Of a DNA stretch of 64,000 nt, positions 51,436 to 62,406 are shown one piece after another. Position numbers and translations under genes: made by a program. Positions within the stretch are counted from its first letter, which is position 1, and each line of letters begins with the position of its first letter. The DNA is from Conoideocrella luteorostrata. Its lineage: Eukaryota > Ascomycota > Sordariomycetes > Hypocreales > Clavicipitaceae. The stretch is taken from positions 1 to 64,000 of the forward strand of contig JASWJB010000128.1 in the NCBI GenBank assembly GCA_032433595.1, in the 5' to 3' direction. The notes below the pieces were generated by a model that saw only the letters and a program-made list of their open reading frames with translations, was not told where the DNA came from and ran no database searches.

Positions 51436-52144
51436 GGTTGAGAATGTACCAAGTTGTTACCAGCCGATGATTGTAGGCTAGACAGTTTGAACGGTGATAA
51501 TATGACATGAGATGGAGTTCTAGGGTTCCTGCCTAAGTGCAGCTCACGAGACCAAAATGACGACAACCCCTCAGCTTAGCTTCACTTTGTCTTTTTTGTC
51601 GGGGCACGAGCTATGTGAAGTCAGGACGTCACGTCACGAAGCTGAGATGTGGCAAGAGCACAATCAATCCATTGCACGATAGGCAATAAAAGGAAAGAAG
51701 CGTGCTTCGGCACTCCAGGTTGTCGTCTAGGCTCATCGGAGCGAACCCCACATTCGGTGGGCGGCATTGACGTCTTGACGTTGTAGCTCAACTGCCCGAA
51801 AAGAGGGGTTATGGTGTGCAAGAAGCGGGATGGGACGGGGTCGTGTGTTTTGGGCGGAATGTGCGTGGCTTGGCGTGGCGTCGGACGGCAAAGATTTAAT
51901 GTTTAAAATTTATTGAGTGGTTAGGTCGGTCGTCTTGGGATGGGATCCGGGTGTTCTACAAAACCACGTTGTCCGGCGTACACACTTCGTTGCCAGTTGC
52001 GAAAGATCATGCTTGACATGCATGGAGAGTTGTGCCTAGGTCTTTAACAAAGTTTGCATAACAGACTAATGAAAATAATTGTTTGGATATATTTGTGTTT
52101 GGTAAGTTTTGTCAATTGATTGTCTGTTGCTCTAAAGGTCTATG
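51436..52144. other. Intergenic region TBCC - GPI1
   Basis: Promoter side of TBCC and 3' flank of GPI1. Ordinary sequence, with T-rich DNA at 52060-52135. Nothing recognised. Confidence 0.5.
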
Positions 52145-54564
52145 TCAATGGTATGACCTAGTTCGCCAATTACCGGACATCCTTTTACCGCCATTCGGTA
52201 GAGGTGGTATGATCGGTAATTGAAATTGCTTCTTTTGCGGCAGCTCTACATTTACTGCTCGCCACATCTCCCACACCGTTCCTCGTCTTGCTGGGAGCAT
52301 GCTATATTGTAGACTGTATAGGTTCTTGCGGTTAATTGGAGGGACAAACTGGCCTGTTAGAAGGCACAACAATACGCGAGGCGAGAGGTAGTGCTTTCGG
52401 ATGCGTTGCGCCATTTGGGAGTATTGGTGGAACATGGCGCTGAAACTTAACGGAATTGACTATAGCAGACCTTGTCAGTAAGACAACATCCAAGGATAGT
52501 AATAATGCCCTATCATTCTACATATGGTGGGAAATTCGCTACCTTGAGGTAAATGATGGAGGTCGGAGTCTCGTTAGTGATATTAATGTCGGTAGCTCTA
52601 TAATCTTGGGTATCACGAAGCTCAAAACGAATGCCGCCTGTTGCTTTGTGGTTAACTATACAGGAATACAGGGGTTCGCTTAGTCGGCAACTGGGACAAT
52701 TGCTCTTACCAGGCAACCTTCTCTCGTCCTTCACCCGCAGCATGACGGCAAATAACGGAAAGTGATTCAAACAGGAGAGCAGAGTATCAAACCCAGCCTT
52801 CATAGATATTATAATCATCCTTGCGATGGCAAAGTTAAGGTAGAAAACGACCACCGTCGGAAGAAGGAAGAAGAGAAGAGTGAATAGAATGGTGCCAACG
52901 AGTAACTGGTCCAGGTCATAGTCGCATGAATCAATACGATTGCGAAGCACATTGTGCTTCTTGCCTCGAAATAGATGAAAAAGAGATTGGAGTATCGTCA
53001 GCTGCCAATGGTAGATACGTGCGGAGGCCAGATAGAAAGAGTAGATATGCAAGGTTAACGCTGATAGAAGATCTGAGCACAGGGCAATTGGCATGCTGGC
53101 ACCCGCAAAAGAAGTAAATCCAATGAACCACACAATATTTGGCAATATGGGATGCAGTGTTTCTATGCAGCCTGTACGAGTTAGTTAGCCGAAGTTCAAT
53201 GCTGTGAAGGGATAGCGTCGGGTGATAGCGTACTTGACCAGTAGTCAATGACCCAAAGGAACAATTCACCCAGAAAGTCTGCCAGCTCGCTGTTGAGCTT
53301 CAAACCAGCTGGCCAACCCATCAGCCACGAGATGCTTCGTTGAAGAGCCTCTACAGTGTAAATCCTCAGGAGATCTCCCATCCGCGACGCCACCCAATCT
53401 GCATGCTCGATTATGTACGAACCAAGGGCCATGCCAATGATCATATCGTTGGCGACAAGCCAGAGACTATTGTAAAAGCGAATATATTCAGGATGGCTTG
53501 TTGTAACACTTGCCCAGTTCATTTTCCTCTGTCGCAATGTTGCGTACTGCATTGGCCAGTAACAGAATTGTTGAAGACGAATTTCGATTTGTTGAGCGGT
53601 AGCCGATACGTCCTTCAACGCGGCATATCTTGGCTTGATACGCAACTCCAAAAGAACAAGGAGCATTTCCGCCGCCATTCGGTGACCCATGAGAAACAAT
53701 ATGAAGATCCTACGTATGATGGGGAACAGATAGACAGCAAAGAATGCCCACAATTGTCCGATGACGTAGTTCCTCATGGTTGAGGCGGATTCTATAACTT
53801 GCTCAGATACACTGAGACTTCGCTTCGGCCGTGGCCCGAGCCTCCCCACATTCTTTTGCAGCGTCTGTTCCAATTCCCAAGACCAGTTGACTTGATTAAT
53901 GATCTTACGCAAGGCTTTGTCTCTTGCCGATGGCACTCGATTTGCAATACTATGTTGCTTGAGCTTCTCGACAAGCTTCTGTCTGCTTTCTTTCGCAGCT
54001 CTTTCCTGCCGTTCGATTGCATCTTCTGGTCCGTCGATTCTGCCGTCGTCCGTCACAGACCCCTTGTCTCCGAGTGCCAGCGCGATTGGTGCCAAGGATA
54101 TGTATTGCATGCGCTTGGGCTGGGGTCTGTCATACAAAATAAGTTGTATACTCAACGCCTTGGCACAATTGATGGTTGGAGTTCGCGAAGATTGGTTAAT
54201 GGTGGCGCAAACCCACGACGGATCGACAGCTTCTGGCTGTGTCGCATTGGATACACCCAGCACGTGCATTGATGAATGCCCACAGAGATCGTATATTCGA
54301 CCGGGAGAGTGCGAGGCACTTCTGAAAAAGGTGCCCACTTTCAGGTGGTATTCGACCTCTCGAGCCTGGAGGGTGTTAGCCTTTGAAGACCATGAGCTGG
54401 GATCTAATGTGACATTATGAAGTACTGACTTCTACGTCATCCAGGATGGCGACAACGAAAACATCCAGCGTAGAATTTCTCCAACCAACTACCACACCAG
54501 GACGATCGGACCTGCGAATGTCCGTCGGCCAGAACACTCGCATCAGCCCATCATGTTCTACCAT
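52145..54564 (-). CDS. GPI1: GPI-GlcNAc transferase subunit Gpi1 (PIG-Q)
   Basis: Predicted 712-residue ER membrane subunit of the complex that adds GlcNAc to phosphatidylinositol, the first step of GPI-anchor synthesis. Five exons: 54564-54430, 54365-53234, 53171-52710, 52637-52543, 52459-52145. The N-terminus LMRVFWPTDIRRSDRPGVVV and GWRNSTLDVFVVAILDDVE is typical. Hydrophobic helices include IGQLWAFFAVYLFPIIRRIF, FIGFTSFAGASMPIALCSDL and LVGTILFTLLFFLLPTVVVF. The conserved C-terminal core reads GIRFELRDTQ, then SFSAMFHQYSQMAQRIRKHY and LCLLTGQFVPPINRKNLYSL. Intron 1 uses a GTCAGT donor. ATG 54543 is a possible alternative start. The ATG lies only 36 bp after the stop of the small membrane-protein gene. 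Confidence 0.93.
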
Positions 54565-54600
54565 GACCAGCAGCGGCCAACGTAGGAGTCGGGAGTTTGT

Positions 54601-55052
54601 TTAGAAGGAACCGCGCCGTCTCAGCTGCTCCCGGGCAGACACTCCGATTCCAGGGGCCCGTGGGTGCTATTAATTGGTCGTATGTCAGTGTCCCGTCTTT
54701 TACGCATATGATTGAAATGGTTGCAGACATACCAGGTATGTCTCCTTTTGCGCAATCCAAACGACCGGTAGGAATATGACGAGGAAAAGTGCAGTTAAGG
54801 CAATGACGCCTTTGGCAGCGCGAATCTATAATGATCATGTCAGAGCAGGCTTATCACTTTGAAACCCGAGAAAGTAATAGACAAAATAAACATAGTTCCC
54901 CCGCGATGGAGGGGATAGGTATTCGGGCATACCACAACACCGTATTCGGCAGCAAATATGGCAAGCTCATAGAGTCGCGTAACGAGATCCCACCGCGCAG
55001 TAATGTAGCCAGCTACGAAGATGCCAAGGGTGAGGATAGAAAATGGGTGCAT
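54601..55052 (-). CDS. Small two-helix membrane protein, 92 residues
   Basis: Three exons: 55052-54933, 54825-54733, 54666-54601, with two GTATG-type donors. Intron 1 carries a textbook branch site (CTGAC) 15 bp before its acceptor. The product starts MHPFSILTLGIFVAGYITAR. A second hydrophobic segment is formed in exon 2 (GVIALTALFLVIFLPVVWIA), and the tail is basic (SAREQLRRRGSF). All junctions are phase 0 and the stop falls cleanly. I do not recognise a named family. Small two-helix proteins occur in the ER GPI and dolichol-phosphate complexes (PIG-Y/Eri1, Dpm2), and the position directly before GPI1 makes that an attractive but untested idea. Too exon-broken to appear as a long open frame. 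Confidence 0.7.
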
Positions 55053-56524
55053 AGAGCGTTACTTTCTCTGGCCGCGCATGCCGCTAGACACGCCAGATAC
55101 GTCAAGTTGGGAGCTATGATCTGGTCGCGAGGCTGACAAACGGTTCTTCGGAGCCAAGCTTTCTTGGCAAGCTTCAAGCGGCAGTCTTCGTGAGGAAGAA
55201 GGAGAGCAGGTTGGACGTGAACTCGCGCACAATGATATCCTGGTGTATGATGCAATGTCGATGGCGTAGACGGCAGTCCAGAGTTGTGAGAATGTTGATA
55301 ATGCTGCGGTTTGCTTGCATCTCCTGCCAGCTTGTGGATTCTCAGATGGCACATCATCCATGTCGCGCCGATGGGATTTAGAGGTGGGGCGACTAGTTAG
55401 CTCCTGAAACGCCACAGCTACAGTTGCGGTCCGGAGCAACTACTCCTTACTCTGGTCTCACTCCGCATTTACCTTGATTCTTCCCAGCCTCACGTTGGTT
55501 CAATCGCGTGGCAGAATTCGGTGAAACGAGTCTGTGTTCGCCGCAACTTGCAACTATAATTCGCTGCATCGTTGAAGTCAAATCGTGTAGTATAAAATGA
55601 GAGAAATCCCTATCCGGAGCCGTTACGCCTGCAGTGATCAATTATAGTGCAACGAAAGGCAAACACCAACCAGACAGGAGAGGAAAAGAGAATACAGGGC
55701 TTACGATTAATACCCAAGCCAACTGCTCCAACACAGCAGGTGAGGGCCTTTGGCCGAATGACCGACGATCCTGCACTAAAAGCCCGTGGCGCTCCAGCTT
55801 CTCGTAAAGCTCAAAATGCTCACGGGTGCAACGAATCCGAAGCCCCAGAAGAGGATATTAGGCTAATGCAAATGGCTTCGTCGGAGAAAAAAAAGAACAG
55901 TTTTGTTTCTTTCCCGGGAGGGATTTGTATACTTATGGAAAATAAAATTATTAATTTACTTAATAATATTTACTATTATCTTATTTTAATTATAGATAAA
56001 GTACTCCGTATAGATAAAGTATAGATGGTACATTTTCTCAGGTACTACGGAGTATACTAGCTATATTTTGTGATTGTTTTTTGCCGCCTAAGCGCCGACT
56101 TGCTGGTCCCGTTTGTTTTTGCTGATCAGCACTACCATAGGTGGTAGGGCGTGGCACGTATCTATTGTACAATTATAAACTTGCTCGTCGGTGCGCTGTC
56201 ATCCATTCCAGTCACTGGCTGGTCCCTCATCTGCAAGGTGGTAAGCGCTCTAACGAAGACGGTGGTCGAGACATGCATGGATCACTTGATGGCTGATTTA
56301 CGACTCAATAGCCTGAACAACCACCAATTGATCCACTTGAGCATAACCGCCTTTATTAAAGCGCCACCTCGCCTTGTGATATACGGACCAACACTCCGTA
56401 CCAAACCGCATATTTATCAAGACCGTACTCTTTGTCATTGTCATCCATAATCAGCTCACTGTTTCATCTCGGACTCGTGCTCACTTGCAGGCCCAATCTC
56501 TCATCGTCGTTAACACCTTAAAAC
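55053..56524. other. Intergenic region with AT-rich block and dispersed repeat
   Basis: Includes a 48-codon minus-strand ORF (55320-55174) of uncertain status and an AT-rich block at 55930-56040 with a near-tandem TAGATAAAGTA unit flanking a TACTCCGTA motif. Copy A of a dispersed repeat lies at 56094-56160. The epimerase promoter is to the right. Confidence 0.5.
56094..56160. repeat. Dispersed repeat, copy A
   Basis: Begins GCCGACTTGCTGGTCCCGTT and ends TGGTAGGGCGTGGCACG. Aligns with copy B at 60744-60808 over its length with substitutions and small indels. Both contain a palindromic core (CTACCATAGGTGGTAG here) and both lie downstream of AT-rich DNA. Confidence 0.75.
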
Positions 56525-57547
56525 ATGGCCGACGCACCCTTTTCTTTCCTCCCTCTCGGAGCCATCATCCAAACTTTCAAAGTCAAGGACACGAACATCG
56601 TTCTCGGGTTTCCCACCCAGGAGCAGTATGTAAAATACAACACACCATTCTTCGGCGAGACCATTGGCCGTGTTGCCAACCGCATTAAAGGCGCTCAGCT
56701 GGACAGCGTCAACGGAAAGACGTATCCCTTGGCTGCTAACAACGGCCCGAACACCTTGCACGGTGGCAACGTCGGCTGGGGCAAGCGCATCTGGAAGGGC
56801 CCAACACCAGTGGGCATCAAACAAGTACCTGGGCTCGAAAATCTCCTGGGTGGCGAGAGCGTCGTGTTCACGTTTACGAGTGAGGACGGCGATGAGGGCT
56901 TTCCTGGCAGAGTTGACGCGAAAGTCACTTACACGACGGGTACCCAAACCCGGGACGGCAAGGAAGTCCTTGTTCTCGTAATCGAGTACGAGGCCAAACT
57001 GGTAGACGGCGCTGATGAAACGCCTATCAACTTGACCAATCACTCGTACTTTAACCTCTCTGGAGATGCCACAGTCGATGGCACAGTCGTGACGCTGTCT
57101 TCCAAGCATCAATTGCCCAACGATGAACAGTCCATTCCTACCGGGCCGCCAATCCCCCATGCCAGTATTGATACGACGACGCCTTTCACTCTCACGGCAA
57201 CAGAGCCGCAAATCGATAATTGCTTTACCAAGGTTACGGACCCGGCATCCGTGCCGATTGATACCCGCTCACAGCCACTTACGTGTGACTTGGCGGCAAG
57301 TCACTCCAAGACTGGCATTCACCTAGAGGTTTTGAGCACAGAGCCATCTTTCCAGTTTTACACCGGCGATTTTACGAATGTTCCTGCTGTGGAGGGTGCC
57401 AGCACAAAGGGCGGACGCAGTGCATTCTGCTGTGAGCCCGGACGATGGGTCAACGCGGTCAACGTTCCTGATTGGAGGAGTATGACTATGCTCAAGAAGG
57501 GAGAGACGTATGGAAGCAGGATCGTGTACAAGGCTTGGTCTGACTAG
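56525..57547 (+). CDS. Aldose 1-epimerase (galactose mutarotase)
   Basis: Single-exon, 340-residue cytosolic mutarotase that interconverts alpha and beta anomers of aldoses and feeds the Leloir pathway. Landmarks: GAIIQTFKVKDTNIVLGFPT at the start, FFGETIGRVANRIKGAQ, the substrate His in NGPNTLHGGNVGWGKR, the catalytic His in INLTNHSYFNLSGD, QFYTGDFTNVPA, and the catalytic Glu in FCCEPGRWVNAVN. Length and motif order are normal, and there is no signal peptide. It is not next to other galactose genes. Confidence 0.95.
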   Translation: MADAPFSFLPLGAIIQTFKVKDTNIVLGFPTQEQYVKYNTPFFGETIGRVANRIKGAQLDSVNGKTYPLAANNGPNTLHGGNVGWGKRIWKGPTPVGIKQVPGLENLLGGESVVFTFTSEDGDEGFPGRVDAKVTYTTGTQTRDGKEVLVLVIEYEAKLVDGADETPINLTNHSYFNLSGDATVDGTVVTLSSKHQLPNDEQSIPTGPPIPHASIDTTTPFTLTATEPQIDNCFTKVTDPASVPIDTRSQPLTCDLAASHSKTGIHLEVLSTEPSFQFYTGDFTNVPAVEGASTKGGRSAFCCEPGRWVNAVNVPDWRSMTMLKKGETYGSRIVYKAWSD

Positions 57548-57830
57548 AGGCTGTCATTGGATCAGTAGATTTTTGGGTAATAAATATTGTTTTACAAAAC
57601 TGCACTCCGTATCTAAGCCGGAAACAGGTATCCCAGCTTACACGATAATCTCCCTGTCGCATCAAATTCCAAAGCCTTGGCCACCTCCCCCCCAAACAGA
57701 ATATCAAGAATGTACAAGCAACTCATCCAAATCCCTGTCTCATACTCATGAACCTTCATCAAAAGACTGCCACCAACGCCCTTCCGAAATTTCATTGCCA
57801 GCCATGAATAAATTGCAGCGGCGTGAAGCC

Positions 57831-59038
57831 TCAATCGGAGTCGCTGTCATCGCCAAGGAAAGCAAGATCAGCTTGAGCTCGTCTGCGTCTTGCGGCGAAT
57901 GAAACGCCTCCCTCGTCGTCGTCATCATCACCGCCGCCGTCACCATCACTATTGTCATCATTACCATTATCACCAGCTCCAGCGTCGACATCGCTACCTT
58001 CACTCTCGTCAAGTTTCATGGACCTGTGCTTGCTTCTACTCGCTCTACGGCCAGAGTCCATGCCCCATAGGGCATTCATCTCCTGTGCCGCCTCGGCATC
58101 AGCTAAGAGCTCCCTAGTTTCTTTGATTTCGCGCGCTTTTGCCTCTGAAAAACGACCATCCATGCCCACATCGGCCAACATTTTTTTGAGATGGCGAATT
58201 TTGGCTCGGACATCGTCACCGCAATGTCTGAGTTCGTTATGCCACAATTTTCTGACGCCGCACTTGACAAGATGAGACTGTAGTTTCTTGATCTCAGCTT
58301 CTTGTGGATCGTCTGTAGCTGATGTGCCTGATTTCTTCGCGGCTGGCTTGGGAGGTTTGGATGAAGCTTGTTTCGCCTCCTTCTTTTTCCGCTTCGGCTT
58401 GGTGGGCTCATCAATAACATCTGAATATTCCTCTTCTTCGTCAACCGGTGGTTTTGACGTGTCGACTTTGATTGAAGACAAGGCATCTTCTCCAGAATCT
58501 TCTGTATTTCCCGATGGTGACTTGATCTCGTCACTATGGGACTCCTCCTCTGACTTTACCCCTGCTTCCTTGGATTTGCGACGCGGGGTGCCTTTTTTTG
58601 GTTGTGGCTTCTCGGAAGGCTCGCTTCCGGTGTCTTTACCTCTCTTGCCAGCCTCGCCGTTCTTTTGTTTTTGTCGTTTCGGAGAAGTCGAGTCGTCTTC
58701 AGAGGCATGGCGTTTTATCCCATTCTTCGATTCTTTCTTCGATTTGGCCGGAATCTCCTTTGGCTCCGGTACCCATCCATCCAGTAACTTGTCCTATCTT
58801 ACTAGTCAGGAATTATCCCGGAGCAACGCACGTCTCCAACACTTACAACATATTCTTTAATTAAAGCCTTGCTTTTCTGCTTCCACTCGTCGTTGGTAAA
58901 GAAGCCCTCTTCCAGACCTTGCGCGTCTTCCACATGTTTCCGCACTTTGTTCACCGTAGTCGCATCAGGCTCAGTGGTGAAAACCTGGTAAGTACCGTCG
59001 ATGAGAGCTTCTTCAAGCTCTTCGGGCGAAGGGACCAT
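57831..59038 (-). CDS. HIRIP3-like histone chaperone-type nuclear protein
   Basis: Predicted 384-residue protein in two exons (59038-58847, 58793-57831). The N-terminal domain (SPEELEEALIDGTYQVFT, TVNKVRKHVEDAQGL) resembles a DEK-C-like helical module. The middle is lysine- and serine-rich with NLS-like runs (KPKRKKKEAKQ). The conserved C-terminal block, about 235-310 (EIKKLQSHLVKCGVRKLWHN, RAKIRHLKKMLADVGMDGRF, REIKETRELLADAEAAQEMN), matches the region shared by HIRA-interacting protein 3 and fungal homologues, linked to H2A-H2B binding. The tail is strongly acidic (GDGGGDDDDDEGG). A role as a histone H2A-type chaperone is inference. It is divergent from MDM35, sharing about 600 bp of promoter. 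Confidence 0.75.
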
Positions 59039-59636
59039 CTTGCAGGTGCCGGCGGACAGTTAATTGACTCTAAGCCTGGAAAAATCGGATCCTATGTATA
59101 ACCAAGTATCGTTACAGGCTGCTACTGCTGCGCAAGGATTCGGTTGCTCGATGCTATGCATTTGCATTCGTCGCCAGCACGCGTCGGTACGCGCTGCGAT
59201 GTCGCCAAGACAAGGATTTCAGGAGCCGGGAGCGGCAGTTTGTACGGAGTATGGCACGATCAATAGTTAGTTAGTACGGAGGAGCTTTGGTAGTTTCGAT
59301 GGTCTCATCCTATCCCATGTCGCCCAGCCCATGTGCCGTTAGTTCACCTTGTTGCCACAATCCAACATGCTGTTTGCCCGGCCTGGGCTTAGCGCCGTTG
59401 CGGCGGTACTCTTTACTGGCACTAAGTTGCCAAGGCGCGCAATAGAAGTCAACGCTCAGACGCATATTTAGCCGAGACTCTGGAATCTCAACGCGCTAAT
59501 CTTGGTGAACGTACTCTGTACTCCGTACTACTGTCTGGTATTTACAGATCACGGCCTCCCAGAGCGACGACCGCCTAAGCTTTGAACGTTGAACCTTGAA
59601 TATTGCCGACATCAGCATTCACGCCGTTCTTCCACC
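59039..59636. other. Divergent promoter HIRIP3-like/MDM35
   Basis: About 600 bp with TACTCCGTA-type motifs near 59238 and at 59519-59527. No other element recognised. Confidence 0.5.
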
Positions 59637-60139
59637 ATGTCGGCGTCATTAGCACCTGAATGCAATGAAGTCAAAGAGTAAGCGACATTTATCCTCTCTC
59701 CATTTTACCCAAAATACTAAATCGTCCCTTTGACAGGCGGTACGATACTTGCTTTCTGAAATGGTATAGCGAGAGTATGTGTTTTCTTGAAAACCTATTG
59801 CGCAGACGCTGCGTCTAACCAGTATATTAGAATATCTCAGAGGGGCAGAAAAGGACAACCGGGAATGCGCGGGTCTGTTCAAGGAATACCAAAAATGTTT
59901 AGGAGTGAGTGCTTCAAGGCTAGCAAGACCGCGACTTAACACACCTCATGCTGATGCGGTTTCCAGGTTGCTCTCAGGGAGAGGGGCATAGACAAGCTTG
60001 TTGACGAGGCTCGTGAGGATAATAAAGAGAACGACGCAAGATTATCGACACCAAAGAGTAAGGACCATTTTCTATTGAATCGCCCGCTATTCAACGCCGT
60101 ACACCAATCGCAGATTGGCTAATGAACATGGTAGAGTAG
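59637..60139 (+). CDS. MDM35: Mitochondrial intermembrane-space protein Mdm35 (TRIAP1 homologue)
   Basis: An 82-residue twin-CX9C protein coded by five tiny exons: 59637-59677, 59737-59774, 59831-59904, 59967-60057, 60135-60139. Splicing yields MSASLAPECNEVKERYDTCF, then LKWYSEKYL and RECAGLFKEYQKCLGVALRE, ending STPKK. The two Cys pairs are C-NEVKERYDT-C and C-AGLFKEYQK-C, each spaced by nine, as needed for Mia40-dependent import. Mdm35 partners Ups/PRELI proteins in phospholipid transfer between mitochondrial membranes. Every junction keeps frame with a GT..AG intron of 56-77 bp. The last intron splits off only AG plus the stop; reading through it would add a different tail. Confidence 0.9.
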
Positions 60140-61160
60140 CACGAGAGGCTGGCCACACGGCAGACGACGGGAGAATGATGTGACGTGGTTATTGCTCCTA
60201 ATGTACAACTTTACAATCTAGCATATTTGCATATTCCTTTCTCATCTCTGTAACAATGAAAAATATTCTTTTCACCGAATTCTGTCCTGTCGCTTTCAAC
60301 GGTACAGACGCTACGTGATATAACCAATGTGTCGAGGCTGGGAAGAATCAAGGCAGGTATGGAGTGAGACCAGAGTAAGGAGTACATCCGCAAGTCTGTT
60401 ACTGTGATTTGGTATTGTTAGTCAATGTTCTCCGGCAAGGTACAGCCTGTTGAGTTGCGGAATTGCAAGCATATTAGTTTATGTGATTGCTGTTGTTGTT
60501 GATGTTGTCTGGTCTAGCTATTCCGCACAGAAAAAGGGTTCTGTAGGTCCCACTTGTGGCATAACTAATCCACTAACACCTCTGACAATTGCTATCGCAA
60601 CACAGCCGGCATTTAATGTGTTTTTTAATTACAGGATAAGTCTATGAGAGAGAGGCAAGGAAGAAAAAACTAAGACATAAACAAAAGTTTACAGAATTTA
60701 TATTCTACTAATTTATTATTTATTTAGTTTTTGAGCCCAGATGGCCGACTTGCTAGTCTGTCCGTTGTGCTAATCTGCACCACCACAGGTGGTGAGGCAT
60801 GCCACGAGTAGACTAGGAGAACCCTAGTCATTTTCGTATAGATGACCATATCTTTAATATAAACGCCGAGGCTACACAGCATTCACTACCAGTCTATTCA
60901 GTGCAAGAAAAAAGGGCAGATTGTGAGACAATGGTAGCAGTAATGCCTCCTTGAGCTTAGTAAGTTAGCCTCTCGCAGTGAATAAGCTTAAGCCTCAGTT
61001 GAAAACGGAGTTTCAAACGATGCTACCACCCAATATGTATGCTGTCCAATCCAATAATGTGATGCTGCAATGCCACAGTTCCGCATCCCTAGTTGCCCCC
61101 TCCATCTCAACAACCGCCCCCTTCAACCTCAAACTTTCCTCATCACATAACTCGCCAACC
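60140..61160. other. Intergenic region with dispersed repeat
   Basis: Contains copy B of the dispersed repeat (60744-60808) behind AT-rich DNA. A TATA-like stretch (TTTAATATAAACG) lies near 60853, about 300 bp before the next preferred start. The following frame is open from 60978, so part may be coding if an earlier ATG is used. Confidence 0.5.
60744..60808. repeat. Dispersed repeat, copy B
   Basis: GCCGACTTGCTAGTCTGTCC ... GGTGGTGAGGCATGCCACGA, related to copy A at 56094-56160. The palindromic core differs in sequence (CACCACAGGTGGTG) but stays self-complementary. Confidence 0.75.
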
Positions 61161-62030
61161 ATGGCATCGTCATCACCAGTGACGACGCCCAAACGAAAGC
61201 GAGGCGAAGACGTCGCCATCAACCCTATTAAATTCTCATTTGATCTGTCTCAACCCGAACCTACCGAGGAGGAAAGCGGTAGTCCGCGATCCAAGGTTGC
61301 CCATCGATTCCGTGGCCTCGCCCTTGGAAGTGGGGGCGGGGTCCAGGATGACGACGGGGACGACAACGGCAGTGCAGATGCAACGCGGAAGCGCCAGAAA
61401 TCAGATGCGGCAGTTTTCGATGGCGCTGAGGCGGATCGCCAGGGACAAATGGAGTCTCAATCTCCAACTCCTCTTTCAAGACCCCTTGTTGGTGTCAAGA
61501 CTCAAGAGGCAGTCGCGGTGGCTGCGGTGGCCAGCCCTTTCGAATTACCTCCCACCCCGCTGGATGAGACTAATGAGGCGGAAGACAGCTCACAGCGGCG
61601 CAATAGGGCCGGCACACCGCCGCTGAAGCTGAAGAGGTCGCCGATTGAAATTAGGGAGGACAAAAACAGAGAAGACCAAATTACGGAATTTGACAGCGAC
61701 GATGACATCATTGACCCTATCAGAGCGGCATTAACATGGCATGAGGACGAAATCACAATCTACGATCCAGACGATGACGATGACGACGGGACCGGCATAA
61801 ATGGAATTGGCTTCAGACCAACGCCGGCATTAGCGCACGCGAGAGCTATGAGAAGACGACAGCAAATAACCGACTATCGCAAACGGGAAGAAGGCGAAGC
61901 AAGAGCTAGGCGTAACCAACGGCGAAGAGGGGAAGAAGCGCTCTCGGTTCGGCCGAAGAAGAAATCGTCCCCAAGAAAAGTACACTTTATCGATTCAGAG
62001 AGGCAAAATTTAGCTTTGACTACTCAGTGA
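61161..62030 (+). CDS. Disordered, probably nuclear protein of unknown function
   Basis: Single exon, 289 residues from the preferred ATG (MASSSPVTTPKRKRGEDVAI). The frame has further in-frame ATGs upstream, the first at 61020. No domain recognised. It starts with a basic NLS-like TPKRKRGED, followed by INPIKFSFDL, low-complexity Ser/Pro/Asp stretches, an acidic run (DPDDDDDDGTGINGIGF), and a C-terminal basic helix (RAMRRRQQITDYRKREEGEA, then RPKKKSSPRKVHFIDSE). The order FRPTPALAHARAMRRRQQI looks like a conserved motif rather than random sequence. The RKVHF-type motif raises the possibility of phosphatase-1 docking, but that is weak. Confidence 0.65.
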   Translation: MASSSPVTTPKRKRGEDVAINPIKFSFDLSQPEPTEEESGSPRSKVAHRFRGLALGSGGGVQDDDGDDNGSADATRKRQKSDAAVFDGAEADRQGQMESQSPTPLSRPLVGVKTQEAVAVAAVASPFELPPTPLDETNEAEDSSQRRNRAGTPPLKLKRSPIEIREDKNREDQITEFDSDDDIIDPIRAALTWHEDEITIYDPDDDDDDGTGINGIGFRPTPALAHARAMRRRQQITDYRKREEGEARARRNQRRRGEEALSVRPKKKSSPRKVHFIDSERQNLALTTQ

Positions 62031-62406
62031 ATTTCGTCAAGTCGTCGTGAGGAATGAGAGGTAATAGTTGAACATGGTGCACAATGGATAGTATGAAACG
62101 ACACGATGAGCCCGGCGTTTAGGTGGGACCCCTTCAATGTAATATTCAAATTTCTTTGTGGATGATGATATTGGAAAATGAGGCGAACTTTGTTATGCGT
62201 TAGTAGACACGAAAAGCCTGTCTAACTTGTCCCATGGCACTATCCAGATAGTATTCCCGCAATGGAGAGACAAATAGTAAACCCGTGCCGGTGTCTTTTT
62301 CTTTTATTTCCCTTTTATTTGTCGAATTCGGCATACAAGGGACGTCTTTACCACATCCTACTTAAATTGTACAAACATAATACAAGCAGGCGATATTCAA
62401 ATCCGC
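62031..62406. other. Gap between convergent genes
   Basis: 3' flanks of the disordered-protein gene and COX20. Nothing recognised. Confidence 0.5.

Noticed and set aside
55647..56024. 125-codon frame left of the dispersed repeat
   Set aside because: Runs into an AT-rich block coding only low-complexity I/L/N/Y/K; no family resemblance.
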